DNA from: Zhengitettix transpicula
Taxonomy: Eukaryota; Arthropoda; Insecta; Orthoptera; Tetrigidae
Direction: 5' to 3'
NCBI GenBank assembly: GCA_037074705.1
Contig: CM073591.1
Location: 40,606,587-40,670,586 of the forward strand
DNA: 64,000 nucleotides
Shown here: piece by piece, positions 14,001 to 43,073 of the stretch
Layout: the number at the start of each line of letters is the position of its first letter
How positions within the stretch are numbered: position 1 is the first letter of the stretch
The notes under the pieces: generated by a model
What the model was told of the DNA's origin: nothing
Databases searched by the model: none
The model's input: only the letters and a program-made list of their open reading frames with translations
Position numbers and translations under genes: made by a program

Positions 14001-14985
14001 ACAAAGTGAGTGATGTGGCAGTTATTTAGAAAACAAAAATAATGAAATGGCTTGATGATTTTTTAAAAAAATAGGTTCAATGCTTATTACTAAAATATAT
14101 TGACTCATTGAATCTGTCATTTTTGTCAAATTAGTACATAATAAAAGAGAATTTTTACCATAGTAGTATTTATGCTTTGTACAGTTTACAGTAAAGTATG
14201 ATTTACAAAGGATTGGTATTTAAACTTGTGTTGTACAAAATCAGTTTTCAAATTGTGGTATTAGCCCATACGCATTTCTGGAGAGTTTCTTCCTTATTTG
14301 GAGGCTACTAAATATTCACTATAAAGATTCAAACATCAATTCTATTAGCTTTTTTAAAAAAAATATTTGAAGGTATATTAGAAAACCTAGCTTTTTTGAA
14401 CAAAGTGACAGTGTGATTAATATAAAAATGTCTGATGATAATATGGCCATTACACATTAAATAGTTAACAATTTCACCTATTTAAATTTACAAATGTACC
14501 TTTGCTGTTAAATTACCCCCAAAAATTTAGCAATGTCCATTTTCATTCTCAGGCACCAGCGGCATTTGGACTAGTTTCCTTCCTGTTGCATGCTGGGCTG
14601 GAACGAAATCGAATAAGGAAGCACCTGCTGTGCTTCTCTCTGTCTGCTCCTGTGCTGGCACTTATCACTTACTTTGGAATTGGCCAGGTGATTACCTCTC
14701 CATATGTTAAATTTGATACTTTACATGATTTTGAAAGTAATTCATACTTTATAGGAGGGGAAGGAAACACTGATGTCAGTCAACGCCACAGGACTGGCAA
14801 TGCTGTTTAGTGCTGGGACATTCCTTTATGTGGCAACCGTCCATGTTCTCCCAGAACTGATGTCAAAAAGTGGTGGTCATGGGAGTGAAGTTTCAGAACA
14901 CAAGGGTTTACGGACGTGTGAGTTGGTGGGGCTGGTGGTAGGCACCATGATGCCTCTGTGCCTCACAATGGGCCATCACCACTGA
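8063..14985 (+). CDS. SLC39A9: Zinc transporter ZIP9 (SLC39A9), complete seven-exon gene
   Basis: Coding exons: 8063-8158, 8239-8350, 12242-12385, 12458-12529, 13920-14005, 14553-14687 and 14755-14985. All junctions are GT-AG and in phase; together they make 876 nt, 291 residues plus TGA, against 307 in human. ZIP9 moves zinc into the cytosol from Golgi/secretory compartments or across the plasma membrane. Exon 1 gives an N-terminal membrane segment ([10 protein letters not shown]), exon 2 [18 protein letters not shown], exon 3 [14 protein letters not shown]. The metal-binding helix IV motif [13 protein letters not shown] spans exons 4-5 (His139, Asp143) and helix V has [16 protein letters not shown] (His169). 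Exon 7 carries [25 protein letters not shown] and ends GHHH. The usual His-rich loop between helices II and III is nearly absent. Intron 2 holds a pogo-like element with a decayed copy of exon 3; intron 4 holds a retroposon. A possible poly(A) signal lies at 16420-16425. Confidence 0.95.
9367..9383. repeat. Short (AT)n microsatellite in ZIP9 intron 2
   Basis: Alternating AT run of about 17 bp. Confidence 0.85.
9494..10489 (-). mobile_element. Pogo/Tigger-like DNA transposon, deleted, carrying a ZIP9 exon copy
   Basis: A 996-bp unit in ZIP9 intron 2. Both ends begin CACAGTAAAA reading inward, continuing as imperfect terminal inverted repeats over about 25 bp, and each end abuts a TA (9492-9493 and 10490-10491), the target duplication of Tc1/mariner-pogo elements. 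On the minus strand, 10160-9990 reads DEWNILQD ... [10 protein letters not shown] ... ESDV, resembling the acidic C-terminal tail of Tigger transposases. The catalytic core is missing, so the unit cannot move by itself. Between the transposase tail and the right end sits a decayed copy of ZIP9 exon 3 (10163-10300). The family call rests on the terminal repeats and the tail only. Confidence 0.72.
10163..10300 (+). pseudogene. Decayed duplicate of ZIP9 exon 3 inside the pogo-like element
   Basis: Copy of the genuine exon 3 region (about 12215-12362), including the intron's TTTTTATTATAG acceptor and the start of the exon ([16 protein letters not shown] in both). From the acceptor AG to the shared GACCA the copy is about 112 nt against 122, so a net loss of about 10 nt shifts the frame after EPLHSA. 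Scattered substitutions add to this. Homology stops at 10300, before the real exon's end, so no donor site was copied. It lies 2 kb upstream of its source in the same orientation. The acceptor is intact, so cryptic splicing to it is conceivable. Confidence 0.88.
12784..13286 (+). mobile_element. Poly-A retroposon family 'RP', best copy, in ZIP9 intron 4
   Basis: A 503-bp GC-rich insertion ending in 18 A residues and flanked by a perfect 12-bp duplication, TTAGCTAAACTT (12772-12783 and 13287-13298). Poly-A plus a duplication of this kind marks target-primed reverse transcription. It has no tRNA-like head. Inner landmarks shared by all copies are the CGCAGACCTTGGGCATACGG block, CCTATTGGAATAGTCGGCC, GTGGGACAAGTACCCAATGC, CCTAGTTAACCCTTGGCTACC and a 3' block ending TAGCCTATTGCCC before the A run. 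It could be a SINE or the 3' end of a LINE. It sits in the sense orientation of ZIP9. Confidence 0.88.
13300..13919. other. Rest of ZIP9 intron 4
   Basis: AT-rich intron sequence with a moderately GC-rich island at 13395-13615 that may be another old insertion; no family recognised. Confidence 0.4.
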
Positions 14986-15480
14986 CCCTTACCTGTTATG
15001 TTGAAGTATTGTGTAAAATGATCCAAAAACTGTCCCCTCTCCTCCACCACACATTCCAGCCATGTGAAGAGTTTTACTTCATGTTTTAAGTTAGCACTGT
15101 CCTTTTCTTTCCTGCTACACACATTGTGATCCTTTACGCTTGCACATATATGTATATATTTGTAGCTCAAGTGTTATGATCCAGATATCACAGTACAGCA
15201 TTTCCTGTGTGAAAATGTACAAAGTAAAGTTTTTTCTCAACTTATATGTGTAACAGTCAATGTGTACAATTCTTTCACAAGTCAGTTATGTAACACTGGG
15301 TAACAATAGCTGTCCCATTGTCCAGTGACAAGATAGTTTCACAAACTCAATTTGGAAAAGAAGAATTAAATTATTTTACTGACTGAAAAATTAAATACAC
15401 AAATGGTGATTTGGCTCATATTTCAAGTTTTATTTCACTTTACAGTAATATTGTGTATATATAACTTAGTAACTATAGAC

Positions 15481-16012
15481 CAGTGTTTCCCAACCTTTGT
15501 TTTACCGTGCCCCACCTGAGTGTTTCTAATGCCCCCATATGTTACATATACATATTTTGTATATTAAGAAATTGAATTTGTTACTATAGAAGCCTAATTT
15601 CAACTTGTATATCATGGTTCTTCTATAGTAATAATTTTGCGCATAAACAATATAATTATTTCAATCTGAGATCACAAAACCTACCGCCCATTTGAGCTTT
15701 TGTTCTTATTTCATATAATTTGTGGAGTTGGCGCTAGACTACAGTAGACAACCTCTTGGCGCATGTCATAGCAATTGTTCAACACATTATGTACTATTCC
15801 TTTACTAGACATAGTAAACAATAGACCTACTGTCTGAGTACAGCGTAGTTTTTATTACTCCAAACTTTCCAAATGTTTATTTCAAATTGAGATACTAACA
15901 ATTTTTCCATTTGAATAAAGGTATCATAGCCAGTTGTTTTTAAATTCTACACGTGCTCATTTTCTTATTGCCCCCCATCTGAGGGGCGTGGGCCTCAAGT
16001 TGGGAAACACAA
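15481..16012. mobile_element. hAT-type miniature element in the convergent spacer
   Basis: A 532-bp non-coding unit starting CAGTGTTTCCCAAC and ending in the matching inverted sequence GTTGGGAAACAC, with a perfect 8-bp target duplication CTATAGAC at 15473-15480 and 16013-16020. The CAGTG terminus and 8-bp duplication are hallmarks of hAT elements. The last bases of the right end are mutated (CACAA for CACTG). Sub-terminal GC-rich blocks (GCCCCACCTGAG / CTGAGGGGCGTG) are also inverted. No transposase. It lies beyond the ZIP9 stop and beyond the POLR3B stop, possibly within a 3' UTR. Confidence 0.85.
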
Positions 16013-16361
16013 CTATAGACCCTCGAAAACTTGTCGATTGAACAATATATGTAGACAGAACTGATTTGACTCAGATGAACTGTTGCTACCCAGTAATATA
16101 TGGAAAAGTGATTATATTGTAAATTGTCTTCCGTTAAAGGAAATCTTTATTTTTATGAATGTTAGCCATCAGTGTACTATTATAAGAAATGCAGCTGTGG
16201 GGCTGAAATTCAAATACAATAGTGTTTTTCCTGTAAAAAACTAATCAAATAATGGGCTTTATTTTTATATTTTTGTGTGTAATGTGTACAACTTTATCAA
16301 TAATGAAATTTTTTATTGTATACAATGTGGTGAAATTTTATTCCTATAAAGAAATGTGAAA

Positions 16362-16367
16362 TTTATT
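16362..16367 (-). terminator. Possible poly(A) signal for POLR3B
   Basis: TTTATT on the plus strand (AATAAA on the minus strand) about 245 bp past the POLR3B stop. It overlaps the presumed 3' end of ZIP9, so the two transcripts may be antisense at their tails. Confidence 0.35.
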
Positions 16368-16419
16368 TCATTTAATATTATCAGAATGTTTGAGAATTTA
16401 GAACTGGTTTTTGATTGCA

Positions 16420-16425
16420 AATAAA
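16420..16425 (+). terminator. Possible poly(A) signal for ZIP9
   Basis: AATAAA hexamer 1.4 kb after the ZIP9 stop. Closer variants (ATTAAA near 15365 and 15391) are equally possible; no transcript evidence. Confidence 0.25.
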
Positions 16426-16611
16426 TTGACTTGATGTTTTGCATAAAACTGACACTCTGGCATACTTTTAAATAGAACCCATGTCTCACTCCTCAGTGTG
16501 AAGAACAAGTAAATTTCAATATAAAAAGAATGTCTATGTTTTAATTATAACATTTGAAAAATAGTTTCTTGTAAATTACAAAACGAAAACAATAATTTCC
16601 ACAAAAAGTCA

Positions 16612-35189
<18,578 letters not shown>

Positions 35190-37617
35190 CGTTTTTTTTT
35201 ATTTCAGTTTGATATTTTAAGTTTTGTTCATTTCTGTTGCACAAATAACCTCAAAATTCTGTAACTACAAAACACATACACATGTTTATACAGAAGCAAC
35301 GAGTTTAATATATGCACCGCTGAGCAGAACTAGAAACATTCTGAGATCTTTGATCAAATTGTGCGTATTATAGATTTACGGAAATTAAAACTTTTAGACT
35401 CATACTAAAATTAAAACAAATTACTCAAGATAATTTTTGTTCAAAATAAATTGTGTATAAATCTCACAGCAATCAGTCGCGCATTATATATTTTGGAATC
35501 AACATTTAATGGCAGAGACTCTTGTTTATATCGGATAGAGGTGCATTGTGATGCAAATGATTACAATAAATTGCTGTTAAAAAGTTTACTCAAACCACGT
35601 ACATAGTAATAGTAAATATTAACCTCGTTTTCTTAAACAGCAGTAGTTTTAACCGGCATAATTTCTATCCGCGTACATCATTTTCTTAAAAAGTGTCGGT
35701 TTTAGCCCACAGAAAGTACTTTTAAATTTTTTAGTTATTTGTATGAATTAACCAAATCAAACAAAATATGATAAGAAGGAATGATAAAAATTTAGAAAAT
35801 CCAAAAATACTTGCAGTTCTTGTTTATTCCTTGTTATAGGTGCTTCGTGGTGTAGGATATAATCCAGCCTCCTCAATTATATAACTTAGATATTCCGCTC
35901 TAGGCGCAAAGATACAGTTGTCCTTACGAACACACAGATTTACATTTCGTTGCCCGGGTATTTAATTCTATAAAAAAATTAATTCGGAAGTACTCCTGGA
36001 GTACCATAAAAAGATAAAAATACTTCTGGTACCCAACTACTAGGACTTTGAAACTAAAAAGTAAATCCAATTCCACAATAGAATAAGAAATGTTCCCGAA
36101 ACCGTAAAAGTCCAAAATACTCCCAGTAAAATTGATATAAATCGCTACACGTGTTTAAGATTGTTCGCGGAACATTGTTTTCCCCGTCCAGCCCCACTCA
36201 TAGAACTCCTAAAACTACAACTTAACTGACATTATGATTAACCTGAGATTCGATACAAATCCCGATTGTTTTAGTGTTATATTTATCGTACGTCCCTCCA
36301 CGGCCATCCATAAAGGTGCTCACCTACCATGCAGAAAGGAGTTGACATAATACGCAAACAACATCGGGAGAAACACTATAAACCTCACTGACCCCGAAAA
36401 ATATTGTTTAGACGCAAATATCGTGCCGTTTTAGCATGTTTGAAACTTTCCACCCGAGTCCATCCCCGTCTTAGGGCTGGTAGCCGTGTCTTACCCCAAG
36501 TGTTTGTTTCCGGTTCGAATGGAACATGTGTACAAAATTTGGTCGAAATGGTTCTCTCGTTAGTAATTGTATAGACACTCATTCAATTTCATTTATTAGA
36601 AGATTAAATATCGAATGTTTTGTATATTTATTTGTGTAAATGTTATATTATTTATTGTTGAAAGCACGGGCTCGGATGATTCAACGGCAAAGAATGTATG
36701 AACGCAATTGTTTAATTAAGCTCCCAATTTGTCTATATTGGATTGCCAGGCGAGGAGCAGGAATTATGTATAGAATTATGATTGGACCACCGATTTTGAA
36801 TTCAGACCCTGAATATAAAATTCCCATTGTAAAATATTATTTTATCTTTTTTTTTCCTGATGATGGTTTCATGTTGGGGAGGAGGGGGGGATGTACCGCG
36901 TTGGATCCTGAAGGTGGGGCACTGAACCCGCCTTCCTGAATACCGGTATATCTTACTACTGATGGACAAGATATTTCTTTTAGCAGAAACAGTTCTTTTA
37001 TAGATTGTACTGATTTAGTTCTTTGAACTGGTTCAGCTGAACTGATTAGTTCATTTGTCTTTTATGAAAATGTCACAAATTGGGTTTGTTAACACATGCA
37101 GATCAAGAGACCAAGTTGTCACTCAGGCTATATTTATTTTTCAAATTCATGATAAAATTTGATTGCAATTCTCACAAAAGCAAAAGGTAAAGTTAGTATG
37201 GTACAATTATACGTTTATTTTCAATCGAGATACTGAAACTAGTAGACGGACACTATCTGGTAAATCTTAATTTATGGCCGGGCACGCGTGGGCAGATAGA
37301 AAACCCCCATCAAGAAAAGGAAACAAATGGATACAAAAAGAAACGTAATGGTCACTAGGATGCACGTCACCTGTCCTTAAAAAACAAACTTCTTCACTAT
37401 AAAACCATAATTATTCTAATAAAGAGTTACAGGGTCGAATTATGGTGAGTTGCTAGTAAGACCAATACATCAATAATCCAAATATGCCCGTCATAAAAAA
37501 TTATTAGCTATCGTTAATAGCCCCCCTGTTATATCGAAAATGAGCGGACACATAACGAACTAAACATCCTCACAGTTTATACGTGAATTTCTGTTCATAA
37601 AAGTCTGTATACTGTTG
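35190..37617. other. Upstream flank of POLR3B
   Basis: AT-rich. The POLR3B promoter should lie just right of 35189, but no TATA box or clear initiator was identified. 36385-36560 is a GC-richer repeat relative (GACCAAATTTTGTACACATG on the minus strand). 36850-36935 is a G-rich patch. No gene supported. Confidence 0.5.
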
Positions 37618-37986
37618 ACCTTGGGCATACGGTAAGAGTTGTTCGCTATTCCCATTGGAATAGTCGGCCAGCTGCCTCCTAAACTGGTCGAGGCACGGAG
37701 AACGGAATGCTGCGTCCCCCCAGCAAACTCCTCCACGCTATCCGAAGGGCATGGGACAAGTACCCAATGCCCGACCTACCTGATGCAGGTTTTTCTAGGG
37801 TTTTCCCTGCATTACTTTTAGGCGAATGCCGGGTAGGATCCTTAAAATATAGCCCAGGGGCCCTAGTTAACCCTTGGCTACCTTCCTCTACCCTTCCGCA
37901 TCCCCCCTTTCAAATCCCTTCCTATGCTATTAAAGGGGAGTTGCCACCATGTGGATTACCCTTATGTAGCCTGTTACCTAAAAAAA
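37618..37986 (+). mobile_element. Retroposon family 'RP', 5'-truncated copy
   Basis: Begins at GACCTTGGGCATACGG, lacking the first ~120 bp of the 12784 copy, and ends CTGTTACC followed by seven A residues. High similarity throughout. Confidence 0.85.
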
Positions 37987-39219
37987 GTTACTTTTTTTCT
38001 GGGAGCACTACCCAGTGAGCTACTGCGTTGTTTCGCAAATCCACGGGAATTAACGCGATTGGTGAACAAGAAATAAACAATTGTAGTGTGGCCAAGACAT
38101 ATAATTTATAAGATTGTACATCCACTTTACACACGTTCTTGAATTTCACTTGTTGATATCTGTAAGTAGTAATTTACGGCCACCACTATACAATACACTT
38201 CGAAACCTGAAACAAAGACGCGTATTATTATCACACAATATAAAAGCAAAATTATATATGAATACACATCAGAAGATTAATTTTCTTTATTTCTTGATTG
38301 ATATCCTAAGTCTTATTATTATAAGAGTACAGTTATAGCAAAACAATTAAATTTTAAGTAGTCATATTATATGGATTTAATAAAAGATCACGGCGGAGAA
38401 TTTCACAGAAACGTAATAAACTACTGACCTGGTTGATAAACTGATAATCTGTTATTAAATAAATACACCGGAAAAGCTTACGTTATTCGACCATATTGAT
38501 TTCTAAGTACACTAGCATATTCTAGCACAGGCCAGACAATAGCACAAAACAATTATTGGAGCGTATTTTCAACCGTAAAGTGTTTGCTATTTTTATAATT
38601 AAAACCTACTAGTGTGTTTTAACTTACTTAACAACGAGAAAACAGCTGGCAAGGGAAGAGAACGGCAATAAATTAATTATCCTAAACAGTGTGGTGTTGA
38701 TCTGTCACCACTTTCCAATTAACTAGGAATTATTATGGATTTAACCACATTTTGATTTTCATTTAAGTTTTCAATGAAACAAAATATCATAATAATAAAT
38801 TTTTGAACATGACCCTTTTTAAATATATAAACATAAAAAGGTATTACGGTGCTTCGGTTCATAATGAACAATATTTTAATTATGTGTTTTATGGTTCGAT
38901 AATAACATTCCTTTTTATTTAGTGGCGAAGTCGAAATTAGTTTTTATTTGGTGCAACTGATTCCATAAACGCTTAAATGTGTTCAATTAGTGAATAAAAA
39001 CGTTGATTGAGATGTACGAGATTGTTGGAATGTTCCGTTAATTAAACCATTGGCAAGTAACGGCGACTGAGCCTGAATCTGACGTAAGAAATTGGTTAAT
39101 ATATTGCGCACCCTGGCTGTGAGAGACAATCTGATTGTCGATTAAACAGAAGCCTCCGGTGCGTGATATCGTGGAGCTCTTTTGCTTTTGAGTTGTCGGC
39201 GGGTAACACCGTATAAAGC
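37987..39219. other. Intergenic AT-rich stretch
   Basis: No gene, no repeat recognised, except moderately GC-rich sequence from 39040 on. Confidence 0.5.
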
Positions 39220-39592
39220 CGGTGTGTGTTCCGGGGTCACAGATCTTGGTTGTTCGCTGTTCCCATTGGAACATTCGGCCAGCTGCCTCCTAAACTGGTC
39301 GAGGCACGGAGAAGGGAATGCTGCGTCCCCACAGCAAACTCCTCTCCCGCAACCGGAAGGGTGTGGGACAAGTACCCAATGCCCGACCTACCTGATTCAG
39401 ATTTTCTAGGGTTTGTCCTGCATTACTTTTAGGCGAATCCCGGGTAGGTTCATTAAAATATAGCCCGGGGACCCTAGTAACCCTTGGCTACCTTCCTCTA
39501 CCCTTCCGCATCCCCCGTATCAAATCCCTTCCTATGCTATTAAAGGGGAGTTGCCACCATATGGATTACTCTCATGTAGCCTGTTACCCTAG
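39220..39592 (+). mobile_element. Retroposon family 'RP', copy without poly-A
   Basis: Starts GTGTGTGTTCCGGGGTC and ends CTGTTACCCTAGA with no A run. A deletion removes the GGGCATACGGTAAG part. It abuts the GC-rich ORF region that follows. Confidence 0.82.
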
Positions 39593-39599
39593 ACGAGCT

Positions 39600-40137
39600 T
39601 TTGGTTTGTTGTTACCTGTCAAGGATTGTCGTCTTGCGACCTCGAGCCGTTACCATGGAGGAAAGTATTCGGACAGTGTTTAGGATGTTTCGTATGCCGT
39701 ATTGACGATTGTAATCCGTCGGGCCACAGGACTTTGATGTCCCGACAATACACGGGAAAGACCGGGCCACCTCGAGTAATAACGAATCCTTCCGTTCTCA
39801 TGGCGTGAGGTCTGAGGCACGTCAAGCCACAGGCCGTGGGAACAAGGCCAAAGTATGCAGAGTCTTAGCTGCGCCTGATTTTCAGTTCCAGAGTCTTCCT
39901 CGGGTGAATGAAGGATCTCATCTTAAGGATTTTGTCAAGTTTATACAGGATTCTTCGTCGAAGTTCGTGGAGAATAATCCGAAACTGACTCGACCTGCAT
40001 ATTTGGGGCGAGTACGACATCTTTCCTATCTATATGTTCGGGCTACCCAGCTCGGATTTGCACGTCTTCATGAGTTGCGGGTTTGCAGACTCGCACCTGC
40101 AGTTTGGTTGGGGCGACTGACTTCTCTTTGTAAATAA
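39600..40137 (+). other. GC-rich orphan ORF region, 110 codons open, function unknown
   Basis: 39805-40137 is open without interruption and continues open upstream with no canonical start inside the segment. It encodes a basic protein (…DFQFQSLPRVNEGSHLKDFVKF… VRHLSYLYVRATQLGFARLHELRVCRL… ending TSLCK). Base composition is near 50% GC, against roughly 30% on both sides, with an abrupt onset at 39595 exactly at the end of a retroposon copy. I recognise no domain. It may be a remnant of a mobile element's gene or an insertion of other origin. A second frame (39626-39808) is also open, which in GC-rich DNA may be chance. Confidence 0.4.
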
Positions 40138-40482
40138 CCCTGAGAAGAAAGTTTCTCTGCTGGCTTTCCAAACTGTGTTAAAACTCTGTTAAAACAAGTA
40201 AGATATTTACATTCAGGTTTTACTGTTTGCTTCAATCAAGAATTTGTGTAATTACTTTAATAAAGAACTTTATTGGTATTAAAATTAAATATATTGTTTT
40301 TAATATTGAGTCTTCCCTATAACTTCTTATTATCATTATAAATTGAAAAGAAAATTATTTAATCCAGGCCATACTCTGGAGAACAAAAATTATTCGTAGC
40401 GTCTATGGCTACTATCAAGGAAACATGAGGGTAATTTAAAGAAAAGCAAGTGTCGCGATCGGACGACGTGTTCATAATTTAA

Positions 40483-41880
40483 CCCTTTAGTGCATGATTT
40501 TTTTGTATTTTTTAAACTAAATTTTTTAATATGTATTTTTGTGAATACAATACAGAAAAAATAACCAAAAATGTGACCAATGTCAATTTGGCCCATGATG
40601 TCGCATATATTCAACATAAGTATAATTAGGACTGATTTATCAATAATTCACATTTAGTGGATAATTATTATTTTAGTGAAATTATAATATCCTGAGAATG
40701 ACGCTTAAATTTTCTTTCTTGAGAAAATAAAGAACAGAAAATATATTGTAATGCCAATTAATTAAGACATTAATTGTGAAATTGAAAATCTAAATTGTTA
40801 GAGAAGCCCTGCAAAATGGCGTATGTGGCACTCGGATTTGGAAGACGAGACGCAGTTTACATTATGATATGGTAGAGTTCAGTTCGCAGTATTAGTTTGG
40901 AAGGAAGGCTTGGTCAGAGGCAGGTCGCCTTATGATATTAAGAAGTTTCAGTTGGCAATCAGACACGACAGAAATTGGTCGTGTTGAAATAGACAAGACA
41001 ATTTCAAATATTTAAAGTAAAGTTGCAGAGAAATATCGAGAATTACCAATCAACAGAGTTCCTGAACATTTTGCTCAAGACGAAATATTCACTCGAGCAG
41101 AACTACGAAACCTGCTAAGCACAAACAGTCTTGTGAACATAGCCGGGCAGAATTAGCAGAAGTCAACCGAGGGAGAGACGAAAAGGAGAATCATCCTGGT
41201 TCCTGATTTTTTATCTAAAATATTAAATTTAGAATCTGTGAGTTTTAGAAGAAGTGCAAAAACCCGTCATAGTGCTTCGTATCCTGGAATGTTGGGCAGC
41301 CGTGAGTAACAATATAAAAACAAGTAATTATGTAAACCTGATTAAAAGATAGCCGTCAGATTTCGTTTTCTTCTTATTGACTTAAATTTGTTATCGTCAA
41401 TCTTTTTAGTTTAATTTAGTTGACAAGTAAATTTCGTCCTAGTTAATTGACGAGTAAATCTTTTCTCTGTTAAATTGGAATTTGTGTTTAAGATTATAAA
41501 TAAAATTATTCGCCATTATCAAACCCAGTAATGACCCTGAGATAAATTTTAAATTGTGTAATTGTGTTTAAAGAATTGCTAATAAAATTGGTTTGTAAAA
41601 GTTTATTAATTTTTATTTATTAAACGCCACCCGTTTAATTATTACAATATATATTCTGTAGTTGACCGGCGGGTAGAAAAAACTGGCTTGAGGGGTTGAC
41701 TCACAGAAAGCTAGGACAGTCATGTTTTAACATGTCCACGGATGCCAAAAATGTCACATTCCCCAAAGTGCATGCTGTTTCATACCTGCATCAGAAATTA
41801 TCTCTCTTAGAAACCAACAGACGTCTCTGAGATGATACTAAAAGTTATGTTGAATGTATGCTACAATATGCACTAAAGGG
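40483..41880. mobile_element. piggyBac-like non-autonomous element (TTAA-flanked)
   Basis: A 1,398-bp unit bounded by TTAA at 40479-40482 and 41881-41884. Both ends read inward as the identical 13-mer CCCTTTAGTGCAT. TTAA duplication and CCC-starting ends are diagnostic of piggyBac-type transposition. No transposase reading was found in either direction, so it would depend on an enzyme made elsewhere. Shared sub-terminal words (AAAAATGT.AC) occur near both ends. The inner part is of mixed composition and may hold further insertions. Confidence 0.85.
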
Positions 41881-41949
41881 TTAAAGCTTCGAGTATGCCA
41901 TTAGTATGTGTATATTGTGACCGCAGGAAATGTTCCTGGAGGTGTTCGT

Positions 41950-42235
41950 GATTGACCTTTCGGAACTTTTACGTAACCGCTGTATACGTGTCGTCAGCTG
42001 TTCCGCATGTCTCGCTGACTATTATTAGGAGCTGGTCGTCTTATTGTCAGAGGCTAGATTCCTCTCCGCCCTTTGAAACATTCCCTGTGCGCCCGCTCCA
42101 GCTCACGAGCGGACCGAATCGTCTCTGCTCATTGAACGACTCTTCGCAAGGAGTAGGAGTTACAGAGGCAGCATCCGTCAAGGAACGGCTCCGACCCCTC
42201 TCTAGTCACAACAAGGCCATGTATATCTCGAATTG
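41950..42235. repeat. GC-richer dispersed repeat related to 56690-56760
   Basis: GAACGACTCTTCGCAAG and CGGCTCCGACCC.TCTCTAGT occur here (42135-42205) and, closer together, at 56696-56752 in the same orientation, suggesting a shared mobile sequence. Confidence 0.5.
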
Positions 42236-42440
42236 AGGAAACTGTGAATGAAAAAGAACTGCAAAATAATTTGCCAGCTTCGATTGATCAACTATTTTCT
42301 TGTCACTGCATTTAATCTGTTTTGATATATTTGAAATTGACCTTTTAGAAGCTAAGTACCTCCAGAAAGAGTAGTGGTTTTCCCAAAGGGCCTTTAGTTT
42401 TACAGTCTTTTATATAATTTTTATTGCATAATCTCCCTAC

Positions 42441-42774
42441 AATTAGTAAATTGTCTTATGAGGCGGGTAATCTTCAATTGATCATTCCCTAGTATAGGCC
42501 TACTATTGTTAGGTTTAGTTATTTAGTTCGTATTCATCTTTGGCTTTAGGTCCGTTATCCACTTTCTTCCGAGTCTTCTCTCTACCTTGGGAGCATTGAT
42601 TATTTCTACTACATCTTCTTCAAGAACTTCCATGCCCCTAACTACATGTCACAGATATACGTTACAGATAACCCCCAAATGAGATCTCATCTTGAACAGA
42701 CATGGTCAAGTATATTTGCATAATCAACCCTACCCAACTCATTTTTCCCATTTTTCTATTCAGATTCAAACATA
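42441..42774. repeat. Left arm of a 1.6-kb inverted repeat
   Basis: Inverted match to 43702-44033 over about 330 bp with few differences; a stretch of about 10 bp (AATGAGATCT region near 42679) is present only in this arm. Read from the right arm, it contains an open tail EEDVVEIINAPKVERRLGRK plus about 13 more residues before a stop, so the arm may derive from the end of a mobile gene. Confidence 0.85.
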
Positions 42775-43073
42775 ATGTCCATAAGAATTCCTCCAACAAG
42801 AATTTTCAGATCTAGCCTTCCCCTAAAGTCTAACCACAAAATACCTTTTGCACTGTCTGTAGCTGTCTCGTACTCAGTATCTGGAGTCTCGTTTTTTTTA
42901 AAAAAAAAATAATCCTGTTTTTAAAAACATCTCACATCTTGTGAAGAAGCTGTGATGTCCTGACTTCAGGTCCGTGCACCAGTGAAATCCATCACATTTT
43001 AAATTAATATCTTATATGAACGGATGTGTCTTGCATGCGATAGTAAATATATATTTTTAATTTGCATACTTAC

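Noticed and set aside
36385..36582. 65-codon minus-strand frame upstream of POLR3B
   Set aside because: Part of a dispersed repeat (GTACACAT block); not conserved as coding.
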